Shown here one piece after another: positions 52,153 through 62,173 of a stretch of DNA of 64,000 nucleotides. Below the pieces are notes generated by a model. It worked only from the letters and a program-made list of their open reading frames with translations, was not told where the DNA came from and made no database searches. Source of the DNA: Devosia submarina (GTDB lineage Bacteria > Pseudomonadota > Alphaproteobacteria > Rhizobiales > Devosiaceae); the NCBI RefSeq assembly GCF_003056345.1, contig NZ_PYWB01000009.1, positions 186,001 through 250,000 on the forward strand. The letters are read 5' to 3'. A program made the translations under genes and the position numbers. Numbering within the stretch: position 1 is the stretch's first letter; every line of letters begins with the position of its first letter.

Positions 52153-53141
52153 TATTGCTCTCCCATCGCGCTGAATAAGGCTTTCTGAGCAATCTTGAGC
52201 GCGCCGATGGCATCATGGCGGCTCTGGGCTTCCTGCAGCGCGTCGACGTCGAGGCGATCAAGGCCCTTGGCGGCCGCCTTGAGGAAATCGATAGCGTGGA
52301 TCGCCGTGGCGACGCTGTCCTCACGGAACGGGAATTGGTCGAGCTGCCAGACGCCTTCCCAGTTGTTTTTCTTCAGGACATAAAAGAACTCGAAAAGCTC
52401 GATCGGGTGCAGGCTCCCCGCGACGAGATCATCGTCCCAGGAGCGGTAATTGTCATTGACGTCCATGCCGAAGAGGCGGCCGTGGTCGATGGCAAGCTGG
52501 GCCGAGTCAGCGGCGGATTCGCCGCCCATGATGGCGTGGCCGAAATCGAGCAGGATGCCGACGTTTGGCAGGCCGATCTTCTCAATACCCAAGATGGTGC
52601 GAGCGACGGAGCCGAAACTCATGCGGACGCGGGGTTCGCGGGGCTTGTACTCAATGACGAATTTGAGGTCGGGGTTTTCGCTTGCGAGCTGGGCGACGCC
52701 GTCAAGCGAGCGCTGCCATTGGGTCGAATAATCAACCTGGAACGGGTAGTCCCAACCATCCTGACCGGGCCAAAGCTTGACGTAGTCGGCCTTGTGGAAG
52801 CGCACCACGTCGCATGAGGCGGTGATTAGTTCATGCGCCTTGCGGCGAATGCCGGCGTCGGGATTGGTGAAGGCCCCCTTGACGAAGTCGCGAGTGTAGA
52901 TTTCGGGCGTGATGCCGATGACCGAGAGATTATTTCGATCGAGCGCCGTCTTGATCTGCGTGTCAGAGAATTTGCCGCCGAAATAAGGCCAGTTGAGATC
53001 CACGACGGAAAGGTCCTTGACCTGGCCGGCAAGGTCGATCGCTTCGATGATGTTGCGCGGCGTGCCGTAGCCGTCCGTCGCATAGCGGTCGAGATAGGTG
53101 GCAAAGTGCCAGATGCCGGCGCCGAAGCGTGGGTTTGTCAT
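52152..53141 (-). CDS. Xylose isomerase-like TIM-barrel protein
   Basis: 329 aa. Features of the AP endonuclease 2/sugar isomerase-like family include the metal residues in KFVIEYKPREPRVRM, NVGILLDFGHAIMGG and FGMDVNDNY. Members epimerise or isomerise keto sugars and polyols. It overlaps the FGGY kinase gene by ATGA and the nucleoside hydrolase gene by one base, forming one operon. Confidence 0.8.
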   Translation of the reverse strand: MTNPRFGAGIWHFATYLDRYATDGYGTPRNIIEAIDLAGQVKDLSVVDLNWPYFGGKFSDTQIKTALDRNNLSVIGITPEIYTRDFVKGAFTNPDAGIRRKAHELITASCDVVRFHKADYVKLWPGQDGWDYPFQVDYSTQWQRSLDGVAQLASENPDLKFVIEYKPREPRVRMSFGSVARTILGIEKIGLPNVGILLDFGHAIMGGESAADSAQLAIDHGRLFGMDVNDNYRSWDDDLVAGSLHPIELFEFFYVLKKNNWEGVWQLDQFPFREDSVATAIHAIDFLKAAAKGLDRLDVDALQEAQSRHDAIGALKIAQKALFSAMGEQ

Positions 53142-54350
53142 GGGGTTCCTCCACTGTTCTGATTGTCTTGTGTCGCCAGGGTCTGGGTTATTGCGGATTG
53201 CCAGCGCTGGCGATGTTTGTTGCGGGTCGCGTCGTCCATCTGCGGCGTGAAACGGCTGGCGGCGGGTACGCCTGGTACGGAGATGCCAATGGCGGAGAAG
53301 GCGAGTGCTGCAGCGCCTAGGGCGCTCACTTCCGGGGCTGCGGCTGCAGCGACAGGGCGATCGAGAATATCGGCTTCGAACTGCATGATGTTTTGATTAC
53401 GCGAGGCGCCACCGTCGGCGCGCAGTTCCCCCAGAGGCGCGTCCATGTCGGCTTCCATAGCGCGATAAACATCGGCGACCTGGAAGGCGATGGCTTCAAG
53501 GGCAGCGCGGGCGAGGTGGGCGGGCTTGGTGCCGAGCGACATACCCGTGATGCTGCCGCGTGCGTCGGCGCGCCAATAGGGAGCACCCAGGCCTACAAGG
53601 GCGGGAACAAAGGCGACGCCATTGCTGTCAAAAACGGTTTCGGCAAGCGCCGACAGTGCGGCGGCGTCGGGGAGACCCAGGAGTTCGGCGGCAAAGGCGG
53701 CGGCCTGGCCGGAGACGGAAATATTGCCTTCGAGCGCATGCTGCACCTTGCCCCCCTGGCTCCAGGCGATGGTGCTGGAGAGGCCATGGGTCGAGCCGAC
53801 ACGGTCGGATGTCAGTGCCATGAGCGAGGTGCCAGTTCCATAAGTGGCCTTGGCGGTGCCGGGTGTGCGGACACCGTGGCCGAAGAGGGCTGCATGGGAG
53901 TCCCCGATCATGGCGTGTATGGGAACGCCGGCTGGGAGAGCGGTGGCTCCCCCCGCAAGATGGCCGAACTGCGCATTGGAGGAGCGCACCTCGGGGAGCA
54001 GCGAGAGTGGCACACCAAAGAGCTCGCACAACGCGGCGTCCCAGCACAGGGTCTGGGTGTTGAACAACTGGGTGCGCGCGGCGTTGGAATGATCGGTGGC
54101 GTGGACTGCGCCGCCAGAAAGGTTCCAGAGGAGCCAACTGTCGACGGTGCCGGCCCGCAGTTCGCCCGCTTCGGCCCGTGCGCGGGCGCCGGGGACATGG
54201 TCGAGCAACCAAGCGATCTTCCCGGCGGGGAACAGGGGGTCGAGCGCGAGGCCGGTCTTGGCTTCGATGGTGCCGGCATGCCCGGCTGCGCGGAGCTTGT
54301 CGCATTTGGGGGCGGACCGGCGGCATTGCCAGATGATGCAGGGGCCAATG
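53138..54350 (-). pseudogene. FGGY-family carbohydrate kinase, 5' end removed by IS21
   Basis: The frame reads from the IS border through CIIWQCRRSA, DPLFPAGKIAWLLDHVP, GDSHAALFGHG, and the ATP-site block LRADGGASRNQNIMQ to the normal C terminus. The first 90 or so residues, including the N-terminal nucleotide-binding motif (normally DxGTS), are missing because the IS21 element starts at 54351. The protein would have phosphorylated a sugar or polyol such as glycerol, erythritol or xylulose. Without a start it is probably not functional. Confidence 0.8.
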
Positions 54351-54461
54351 TGTTGATTGCCACTGAGATCTGACCCTTTAGGGGCTTAAGTTTTCACTGA
54401 GATTTGACCCATGTTTTGATCGCCCCCTTGGCTTTTGGTCGGGGGGCTTGGAGTGATCGAC

Positions 54462-55989
54462 ATGGCGTTACTGAGCGTAATCCGGCGCTGGCATTTCCGT
54501 GAGGGGATGCCGATCCGAGAGATTGAGCGACGCACGGGATTGTCCCGCAATACCATCCGCAAGTATCTGCGGGCCGACACGGTGGAGCCCAAGTTCAGGG
54601 TTCCGGTGCGGCCCAGCAAGCTCGACGCTTTTGCGCAGAAGCTCTCCGACTGGCTGCGCGTGGAAGCGGGTAAATCGCGCAAGCAGCGGCGCACGGCCAA
54701 GCAGATGCATGCCGATCTGGTGGTGCTGGGCTATGAGGGTTCGTATGAGCGCGTCGCGGCGTTCGTGCGGGTCTGGAAGGGCGATCGGCAACGCGAGCAT
54801 CAGACCAGCGGGCGTGGCACCTTTGTTCCGCTGGTGTTCGAACCGGGCGAAGCCTTCCAGTTCGACTGGAGCGAGGACTGGGCGATCCTGGGCGGTGAGC
54901 GCACCAAGCTGCAGGTGGCCCATACCAAGCTCTCGCACAGCCGGGCGTTCATTGTTCGGGCCTATCCACTGCAGACCCATGAGATGCTGTTCGATGCGAT
55001 GACCCAGGCGTTCCGGGTTCTTGGCGGCGTTCCCCGTCGCGGCATCTTCGACAATATGAAGACCGCGGTGGACCGGATCGGCTCTGGCAAGGCCCGGCAG
55101 GTCAACGCCCGGTTCGCGGCGATGGCCAGCCATTATCTGTTCGAACCCGAGTTCTGCAATCCGGCATCAGGATGGGAGAAGGGGCAGATCGAGAAGAACG
55201 TGCAGGATGCCCGCCGGCGCCTGTGGCAGCCACTGCCGAACTTCGCGAACCTCGATGGCTTGAACGCCTGGGTCGAAGAGCGATGCATCGCCCAATGGAG
55301 CGCAGATCGTGCATGGCAACCTTCCTGGCAGCGTTGCCGATGCGCATGCCGGTGAGGTTGCGAGCCTGATGCCTTTGGGACGACCCTTCGATGGCTTTGT
55401 TGAACAGACCAAGCGCGTATCACCCACTTGCCTGGTGAACTTCGAACGCAACCGTTACAGCGTACCGGCCTCGTTTGCGAACCGCCCGGTCAGCCTGCGG
55501 ATTTACCCTGAGCGGATCGTCGTGGTGGCCGAGGGCCAGATCCTGTGCGAGCACGTTCGTATCATCGATCGGTCCCATCGCCAGCCAGGATGCACAGTCT
55601 ATGACTGGCGGCACTATCTGGCGGTGATCCAGCGCAAGCCTGGCGCCCTGCGCAATGGAGCGCCGTTCCTCGATCTGCCTGAGGCGTTCCGGAGATTGCA
55701 GGGGCTGCTGCTCAAGCGCCCAGGTGGCGATCGGGAGATGGTGGAGATCCTGGCCCTGGTTCTGCATCACGACGAGCAGGCGGTTTTGTGTGCCGTCGAG
55801 TTTGCGCTCGAAGCAGGCGTTCCGACCAAGACCGATATCCTCAATCTGCTGCATCGCCTGGTGGATGGCAAAGAGACTGAGGTTGCATTGATCGATGCGC
55901 CCCAGGCTCTGGCCCTGCGTCAGGAACCAAAAGCCAACGTCGCGCGATACGACACGCTGCGTGGCAAGGATGTTCGCCATGCGTCATGA
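54462..55989 (+). pseudogene. istA: IstA transposase, frameshifted
   Basis: The N-terminal part (HTH MPIREIERRTGLSRNTIRKY, DDE-type core FQFDWSEDW and DNMKTAVDRI) is in the first frame and runs to EERCIAQWSAD. The rest, from HGNLPGSVADAHA to the C terminus, continues in another frame. One extra base near 55301-55308 explains the shift. As written the transposase would lack its C-terminal third. Confidence 0.8.
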
Positions 55990-56758
55990 TCCCGCCAGTG
56001 CCGCCGTGGTGGTCATGCTGCGCAGCCTCAAGATGTATGGCATGGCCCAAGCCGTGGACGAGTTGATCGAACAGGGTGCTCCTGCCTTCGATACGGCCGT
56101 GCCCATCCTGTCTCAACTGCTCAAGGCCGAGCTCGCCGAGCGGGAGGTCAGGTCCATTGCCTATCACCTCAAGGGGGCCCGCTTCCCTGCTTACAAGGAT
56201 CTGACTGGCTTCGACTTCGCTTCCAGCGAGATCAATGAGGCCTCCGTCCAGCAACTGCATCGCGGCACCTTCATCGAAGGAGCGGACAATGTGGTGCTGA
56301 TCGGTGGACCTGGCACTGGCAAAACCCATATCGCCACAGCCCTAGGCGTCCAGGCGGTTCGCCACCACCACAAGAAGGTTCGCTTCTTCGCTTCCGTCGA
56401 CCTGGTCAATGCACTCGAGCAGGAAAAAGCGTTGAACAAGGCAGGCCAGCTTGCCGAGCGTCTGCTGCGGCTCGATCTCATCATCCTCGACGAGCTGGGC
56501 TATCTGCCGTTTAGCCCATCAGGCGGTGCGCTGCTGTTCCATCTGCTCAGCAAACTCTACGAGCAGACCAGCGTCATCATCACTACCAACCTCAGCTTCA
56601 GCGAATGGGCTGGCGTGTTCGGTGACGCCAAGATGACAACCGCTCTGCTCGACCGGCTCACCCATCACTGCCACATCCTGGAAACCGGCAATGACAGCTT
56701 CCGCTTCAGGGCAAGCGCTGCAGCGCCGAAAACGCGAAAGGAAAAACTCGCTACTTGA
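55979..56758 (+). CDS. istB: IstB transposition helper ATPase
   Basis: 259 aa from ATG 55979, which lies in the end of istA. Walker A is GGPGTGKTH and Walker [11 protein letters not shown], with a DnaC-like AAA+ fold. It helps IstA transpose. Complete, unlike istA. Confidence 0.92.
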   Translation: MRHDPASAAVVVMLRSLKMYGMAQAVDELIEQGAPAFDTAVPILSQLLKAELAEREVRSIAYHLKGARFPAYKDLTGFDFASSEINEASVQQLHRGTFIEGADNVVLIGGPGTGKTHIATALGVQAVRHHHKKVRFFASVDLVNALEQEKALNKAGQLAERLLRLDLIILDELGYLPFSPSGGALLFHLLSKLYEQTSVIITTNLSFSEWAGVFGDAKMTTALLDRLTHHCHILETGNDSFRFRASAAAPKTRKEKLAT

Positions 56759-56836
56759 CCATCCCCGCACCGCGGGAAACTATCGTCCAACCGGGTCACT
56801 TCTCAATGACAATCCCGGGTCAAATCCAAACGGCAA

Positions 56837-57070
56837 TCAACAATCTGGCTTCATGCCCAGGGTTCCCCAAGTATTTAGGGCCACATGGTGATGGTAGCCA
56901 TCGGAGCTGAGGAAGGCGGCCACGTCCATCTGGCGCACGACATCAAATCCGATGACATCGCGATAGTATTGAACGGACCGGTCTAGATCGGCGACGTGCA
57001 GATGAATGTGACCTATCCGAATGCCCGTTGAAGGGGCCCGACTTGCTTCCGTTCTCTGTTCGGTGTTCAT
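56837..57070 (-). pseudogene. VOC (glyoxalase-like) protein truncated by IS21
   Basis: MNTEQRTEAS leads into IRIGHIHLHVADLDRSVQYY and DGYHHHVALNTWGTLG, the first half of a vicinal-oxygen-chelate domain with two metal-type histidines. The frame ends a few codons later in the IS21 end (56842), so the C-terminal half is missing. Divergent from the LysR gene, which may once have controlled it. Confidence 0.7.
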
Positions 57071-57169
57071 GTGCCTATTTCCTTTGATCCGGAAACTAGG
57101 TGTACAGCTCATTGCAAAATAGCCAGAAAGTGTGGATCATCTCCAGCAACTGAGTTGATGGAGTTTGTC

Positions 57170-58093
57170 ATGGCTGAGTTGAGGGTCGACGGCTTATCGC
57201 TTGACCATCTTGCGGTCTTCGTCGCTGTCGTCGATGCAGGCAGCTTCTCGGCAGCAGCTCGGAAGTTGAACCGAGCCCAGTCGGTTGTCACCTATGCGAT
57301 CCAGGCCTTAGAACAGCACACGGGGTCAGAGCTATTCGATCGTACCGCTTACCGGCCGACTTTGACGAAAGAAGGTGCCGTCCTTTTGCCACGCGCCCGC
57401 AGGGTTCTGGATGCGGCGCTGGAGTTTCGCACGCAGGCTCATGGTCTTACTGCCGGAATAGAAAGCCGTCTTGCACTCGCCGTTGACGTTGGCGTTCCCA
57501 TGACACCGTTCGTCGCTCACCTGCGGGATTTCCAGGAAGAATATCCGATGGTCGAGGTGTCAATCATGCGCCAGCCTTTGCAGGCTACTATTGCAACCTT
57601 GAAGAACGGATTGGCAGACCTCGGCGTTGTGGGCGACCCCCCTGGGCGGCAAGGCGAGGACGATTTCCTGCGGCGCCGCTATGGGCGAGCGAGAATGGTG
57701 GCAGTCGCCGCAATCGACCATCCGCTCGGGAAGATTGATGGAATAATTGACGAGAACCGGTTGCGCGACTTCATGCAGGTCATGTTGTCATCCGACATTG
57801 GCTCGTCGGGCACGGATGATGCAATGGCGTTCGCCATAAACCGGTGGCGGGTCAACGATATCTCCCTGCGCTACAGTATCATCATCGCTGGCCTGGGGTG
57901 GGCCAGCATGCCCCTGCACATGGAGGAGGACGACATAGCTGCAGGGCGGTTAGTGGCGCTAAAGCTATATGACAGAGATCCATTCACAACCTGGCCCGAG
58001 ATTGCCCTAAGCGTCGTTCACTTGAAAACCAAGGTGCTTGGACCTGCAGGGCAGTGGCTTGCTGAGCATCTGACGTCAATCAAAAATATCTAG
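57170..58093 (+). CDS. LysR-family transcriptional regulator
   Basis: ATG 57170 with GGAG at seven bases gives 307 aa. The N-terminal winged helix reads LDHLAVFVAVVDAGSFSAAA and NRAQSVVTYAIQALEQ; the effector domain follows. It is transcribed away from the truncated VOC gene, the usual arrangement for LysR regulators and targets. Inducer unknown. Confidence 0.88.
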   Translation: MAELRVDGLSLDHLAVFVAVVDAGSFSAAARKLNRAQSVVTYAIQALEQHTGSELFDRTAYRPTLTKEGAVLLPRARRVLDAALEFRTQAHGLTAGIESRLALAVDVGVPMTPFVAHLRDFQEEYPMVEVSIMRQPLQATIATLKNGLADLGVVGDPPGRQGEDDFLRRRYGRARMVAVAAIDHPLGKIDGIIDENRLRDFMQVMLSSDIGSSGTDDAMAFAINRWRVNDISLRYSIIIAGLGWASMPLHMEEDDIAAGRLVALKLYDRDPFTTWPEIALSVVHLKTKVLGPAGQWLAEHLTSIKNI

Positions 58094-58454
58094 ACTAAAC
58101 GTGTCCAAGCGCCAGTTCTGTCTGCAGTACTTCCAGACGTTGCGACCGGGTTCAGTTCTGGAGAGCGCGGCTCCCCGATGGTTGTTCATCGTTAACTACG
58201 AGGCCACGTTCGACGCCGCCTGCCACGCCAGGAACAACCTGATTGACTAGCGTGAAACCACCACGTTCATCATCATTCGTAAGTGCTCTCACCTTCGCCA
58301 GCCATAACAGCTGTTGTTACAAAAGTGGGTCGCACCAGAGGCGGTGACTGCCTTAGATGAGTGGATACGGCTATTGAACTACTGGTGCACGGCTGATTGC
58401 TAATATCTCATAGTTCAGCGTTATCGGGCCTCCCAGTTTGCATGGCTCCGGATT
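58094..58454. other. Intergenic region between lysR and the antiporter gene
   Basis: The two genes converge here. No reading frame with ribosome binding site, no hairpin with T-run and no repeat was recognised. Confidence 0.3.
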
Positions 58455-60062
58455 TCACTTTTCGCTTTCTGGAGCGCGGAACGCTGACCACCCATCAAGG
58501 GCCATTTGCTCAGCATCGAACTGGCGCAAGACTTCACGAACGATCTCGTCATCAATTGCCCGATCGTCGCGTGCCCGGATCACCGCTGACCGTCTCGCTA
58601 GGAGGATTTGTTCAACAAGTCGGTAGCGAAGCGACGGATCCACCGAAAGTTCCGCATCGACGTCTCTGCTGCTCGTTATGCGTTTCAGAACCAGATCGGC
58701 GTATGTTCCAACATCTTCGCTATCATGCAGCCGTCGGAACTTACCAATCGCATCAATCCCAGCTTGGCGCGCGATTTCCATCAGCTTAGCAGTTTGTTGC
58801 TTCGCTCGGGCCTCCTCAGTCCTTGATGTAAGACCAAAGATCCTGATGATGTAAGGCAGACTGATCCCTTGGACGAGTAGGGTACCAATAGTTACGAGGA
58901 ACGCCACAGCCTGGATTGCGTCACGGTTGGGAAATGCGGAGCCATCCAACACAGACAGTGGAATGCCAGCTGCCGCCGCCAGGGTGACCACCCCCCGCAT
59001 CCCAGTCCACCCGATAATGAAATTTTCTCGCGCCCCGAACGGGTCTGCATCATAAAACCGCTTGCCTGTGATGCCCTGTACCATGCGCAGCAAGGAAGCA
59101 CTGGAGTAGATCCAGACCATGCGGATCAAAATCACGACCGCCAGGGTCGTTGCGGTGAGGGCCGCAAGCCAAGGTAACGTCAGGTCGCTCTTGGATGCGT
59201 CCTCGATAACAAAGCGTAGCTGAAGGCCTATATAGGCGAACACAAAGGTCTCCAGCAACGCATCGGCTGTGAGCCAGAACTGGCGCTCTTGGTTGCGGGC
59301 GGTTGGCAGCTCATGGCTGGAGGTGTGGCCCAAGTACAATCCAGCAGCGACAACAGCGAGTACCCCGGAAGCATGAATCTCTTCCGCCAACATATACGCC
59401 GTAAAGGGGACTAGGACGGACAGAACTGTAGAGAGTGTGGCATTGTACAGCTTGCTGCGAGTCCAATGCACAAGTACCGCCATTCCCAAGCCGGTAGCGA
59501 CGCCTACACCGGCGCCATATGCAAAGAAAACCAGCAGGTTCGATGTAAACAGGTGTGTGCTGGCGACTGTCGCTGTGGCAAATGTAAACAGCGTGAGCGC
59601 TGCAGCATCATTGATCAAGCTTTCTCCTTTTAGCACCGTCATGATTTTCGTGGGCAATCCGGCACTACGGCCCACCGCAACGGCGGTGACCGCATCCGGA
59701 GGCGATATGACCGCGCCAAGGACAAGTGCCACGATCAGGCTCATCTCGGGATAGATCCAAGTGGCAGCCAGACCTACCGCTCCTGCTGTCACCGCCACCA
59801 GCATCACCCCCAGGTTCAAAATGGAACGCAAGCGTTGTTTGAAGCTGAAGTAGGAGAACTCCGTCGCTGCAGAAAACAACAAGGGCGGCAGAACCACGTT
59901 CAGGATGATGTGAGGCTCAAGTTCCAGTCGGTTCAAGCCGGGAACGAAGGACGCCACAAGGCCCACAAGAACAAGCAAGAGACTGGGTTGAGCGCCCCGT
60001 CTGTGCGCGACGATAGTCACGGCAGTAGCTAGAACCATGACGATCAAGATTTGCGCAAACAT
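58455..60062 (-). CDS. CPA1-family Na+/H+ antiporter (NhaP type)
   Basis: 535 aa with about twelve hydrophobic helices in the first 400 residues. PPDAVTAVAVG and KGESLINDAAALTLF carry the conserved ion-site residues of CPA1 exchangers, and WTGMRGVVTLAAAAGIP is the family block near helix 10. A C-terminal cytosolic domain of 130 residues follows. It would exchange Na+ (or K+) for protons at the inner membrane. Confidence 0.9.
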   Translation of the reverse strand: MFAQILIVMVLATAVTIVAHRRGAQPSLLLVLVGLVASFVPGLNRLELEPHIILNVVLPPLLFSAATEFSYFSFKQRLRSILNLGVMLVAVTAGAVGLAATWIYPEMSLIVALVLGAVISPPDAVTAVAVGRSAGLPTKIMTVLKGESLINDAAALTLFTFATATVASTHLFTSNLLVFFAYGAGVGVATGLGMAVLVHWTRSKLYNATLSTVLSVLVPFTAYMLAEEIHASGVLAVVAAGLYLGHTSSHELPTARNQERQFWLTADALLETFVFAYIGLQLRFVIEDASKSDLTLPWLAALTATTLAVVILIRMVWIYSSASLLRMVQGITGKRFYDADPFGARENFIIGWTGMRGVVTLAAAAGIPLSVLDGSAFPNRDAIQAVAFLVTIGTLLVQGISLPYIIRIFGLTSRTEEARAKQQTAKLMEIARQAGIDAIGKFRRLHDSEDVGTYADLVLKRITSSRDVDAELSVDPSLRYRLVEQILLARRSAVIRARDDRAIDDEIVREVLRQFDAEQMALDGWSAFRAPESEK

Positions 60063-60319
60063 CGGATCTCTTTGTTCTGCATTGAGCTGATTGTCGACCG
60101 CTTCTTCGTGGGACGGTCACTGGCCGTACAAACGATGAGCTATTTCACACTTGATCCAAGGTCACGGCACTTGTGACCTGACAATGCGATCTCATAGATT
60201 GGCGGTGCGCTTATAATAGGGGCGTTAGAAGCGCGACTGTCCCGCTTGGCGTGAAGCTTCACATTCACACCCGCTTCGTACTGAAAACCAGGCGGTTTTT
60301 AGCCCTTTAACTTTGAAGA

Positions 60320-60943
60320 CTAACCTTTGCCTGGTTCTTCCAGAAAGTAGCGGATCAAAAGGATATGCTGTTCAATGAACCGGTCCGGTGCAACGTCGAA
60401 TTCGGGATCGATGTGCCTTGCTACATTTAAGCCCAAGAGCGGAATGATTAGCAGAAGGGGATCCAGGTCAGCTGCTTCCTTTCGGAACTCACCTTTTTCG
60501 CAACCATGTTTCACAATAGCTTGCACGGTGGAAAGGACCGGCAAGGCGAAGGCCTCCCTGTACTTCCGTCTCAGGCTACCAAAAGCATTCGCCTCTGCCA
60601 CTAAAAAACGCCAGACTTCACTCGTGTACCGATCTTGCACCATGACCTGATAGAGATCGCGCAAGAACCCATCAAACGTGTCGATTGCTGTCCCTGTATT
60701 CAGCACCTTCAAGTACAGAGAACTGTCAATTGACGGCTGCGCCAGTTCAGCGATCATGTTCTCGAACACATCTTCCTTGCTGGGGAAGTAGACGTAGATC
60801 GTTCCCTTTGTCACTCCAACACGGTCAGCGATATGTTCGACGTTTGTTGCCGCATAGCCTCGCAAGGAGAATTCTTCGAAGGCCGCCTGTAGAATCTCGC
60901 GTGGTCTTGCCTGTTTACGTTCTGCCCGCGTGCCGGTTTGCGC
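60320..60943 (-). CDS. TetR-family regulator of the RND efflux operon
   Basis: About 207 aa from ATG 60943 (ATG 60976 is possible). The HTH spans AATNVEHIADRVGVTKGTIY followed by YFPSKEDVFENMIAEL, a clear TetR pattern; the C-terminal half is the ligand-binding domain. It is divergent from the efflux adaptor genes, with a 20-base palindrome between, so it likely represses them. Confidence 0.88.
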   Translation of the reverse strand, partial: AQTGTRAERKQARPREILQAAFEEFSLRGYAATNVEHIADRVGVTKGTIYVYFPSKEDVFENMIAELAQPSIDSSLYLKVLNTGTAIDTFDGFLRDLYQVMVQDRYTSEVWRFLVAEANAFGSLRRKYREAFALPVLSTVQAIVKHGCEKGEFRKEAADLDPLLLIIPLLGLNVARHIDPEFDVAPDRFIEQHILLIRYFLEEPGKG

Positions 60944-61010
60944 CATTAGCTGTCCCAATCCTTGTTCGCGTTCCATAGCCTAACACAGCCACTCCATCCG
61001 CACATTTTCA

Positions 61011-61030
61011 TTGACTATCCGTTTAGTCAA
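61011..61030. promoter_or_regulatory. TetR operator overlapping the efflux promoter
   Basis: TTGACT-N8-AGTCAA is a 20-base palindrome. TTGACT also serves as a -35 box, and TATTGT at 61034-61039 follows at 17 bases as -10. Binding of the TetR protein here would block the promoter of the efflux genes. Confidence 0.65.
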
Positions 61031-61063
61031 ATATATTGTTTGTCAGGTGATTGGAGTGGATGC

Positions 61064-62173
61064 ATGACGGCAACTCACCTGCGCTTACCATCTGCTTCCA
61101 GTACTATATGGAGGGCGGTAGCCCTGCTTGGTTGCGCCGGCGCCTTGGCGGGATGTCAGCCAGTTTTGGAAGTCTCCGAAAAAGAACCGCTTCTTGTTGA
61201 TGTCGTCGTGGCTGAGTTGAGCGACTACTCGTCGCGCATCACATTGACAGGTGAGATACGGGCAAACACTTCGACCGACCTGGCATTCCAGACCAGTGGT
61301 CAAATCGTGGAACGCTTTGTCGAGGTGGGGGACAAAGTTGAGGTTAACCAAATTCTAGCTCGTTTGAGTTCCTCTGAGCAGGAAACCGATCGCGATGCGG
61401 CACAGGCGGCCTTGGATGCAGCGCAGTTCGCTCTTGACCAAGCTAAAACGAATTTGGGCAGGCAGCAGGGTTTGCTAGATCAGGGCCTAACGACGAGAAG
61501 CGCATATGATTCCGCGTCCGAAGCAGTCTCTACGGCAAGTAGTGCCGTGGATAGTGCGCAAGTCGCGCTTGAGCGCTCTGCAGAGGCAATCGAACAGACA
61601 ACGCTCCGAGCCTTCGTCAAAGGTACGATCATCAGTCGACAGATTGAAGTTGGGCAGGTGATACAAGCTGGGCAGCCGGCATACACCGTTGCGGCGGATG
61701 GTCCTCGCGAGGCAGTCTTCGCAGTTGATGAAGGCGTTCTAAGCGATGCGTTCGCTGCGCAGAATTTTATCGTTCAATCTGTGAACAATGCAAGCTCGAC
61801 CGCCACTGCTACCCTTAGCGAAATTTCTCCAACCATCAATAAGTCGACTGGGACCGTTGAGATCAAGCTGACTGTGAACTCACCCCCAGGGGCAATGTCC
61901 CTCGGCTCGGTGGTGACGACAACCGGTCAATATGCAACCGTTCCGGCAGTGGTTGTGCCTGCATCGGCCTTGACGTCAGAGGATGCCCTTCCTGCTGTTT
62001 GGGTGGTTGATCCACAAAGTCACGTCGCCTCCAAGCGAAGGATTGAACTCAATGCTTTCGACAACGACTCCCTAGTAGTCAGCGGCGGCATTGCACCTGG
62101 TGATTTGATAGTCACGTCAGGAGCGAACCTTGTGTTTCCCGGACAACTTGTACGCGTGAAACAAGAACCATGA
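61064..62173 (+). CDS. RND efflux membrane-fusion lipoprotein (first adaptor)
   Basis: ATG 61064 has GGAG upstream. The N terminus has a hydrophobic signal ending in the lipobox LAGC. The 369-aa product shows the HlyD/AcrA layout: barrel-sandwich halves around a coiled-coil hairpin (about residues 105-170), then a beta-barrel and membrane-proximal domain. It links an inner-membrane RND pump to an outer-membrane channel. Followed by a second adaptor with ATGA overlap. Confidence 0.88.
   Translation: MTATHLRLPSASSTIWRAVALLGCAGALAGCQPVLEVSEKEPLLVDVVVAELSDYSSRITLTGEIRANTSTDLAFQTSGQIVERFVEVGDKVEVNQILARLSSSEQETDRDAAQAALDAAQFALDQAKTNLGRQQGLLDQGLTTRSAYDSASEAVSTASSAVDSAQVALERSAEAIEQTTLRAFVKGTIISRQIEVGQVIQAGQPAYTVAADGPREAVFAVDEGVLSDAFAAQNFIVQSVNNASSTATATLSEISPTINKSTGTVEIKLTVNSPPGAMSLGSVVTTTGQYATVPAVVVPASALTSEDALPAVWVVDPQSHVASKRRIELNAFDNDSLVVSGGIAPGDLIVTSGANLVFPGQLVRVKQEP

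Larger units (their letters stand above)
54351..56842 (+). mobile_element. IS21-family insertion sequence
   Basis: The ends are TGTTGATTGCC (54351 onward) and its inverse GGCAATCAACA (ending 56842). Internal terminal repeats CACTGAGATYTGACCC occur at 54361-54376 and 54395-54410, and related words near the right end, as expected for IS21. It encodes istA (frameshifted) and istB. The flanking bases (CCAATG and ATCTGG) do not match, so no target duplication is seen, and both flanking genes are cut: the copy probably mediated a deletion or rearrangement. Confidence 0.8.

Noticed and set aside
53393..54373. Plus-strand open frame of 326 aa, Gly-rich
   Set aside because: Antisense to the FGGY kinase fragment, which shows recognisable family blocks.
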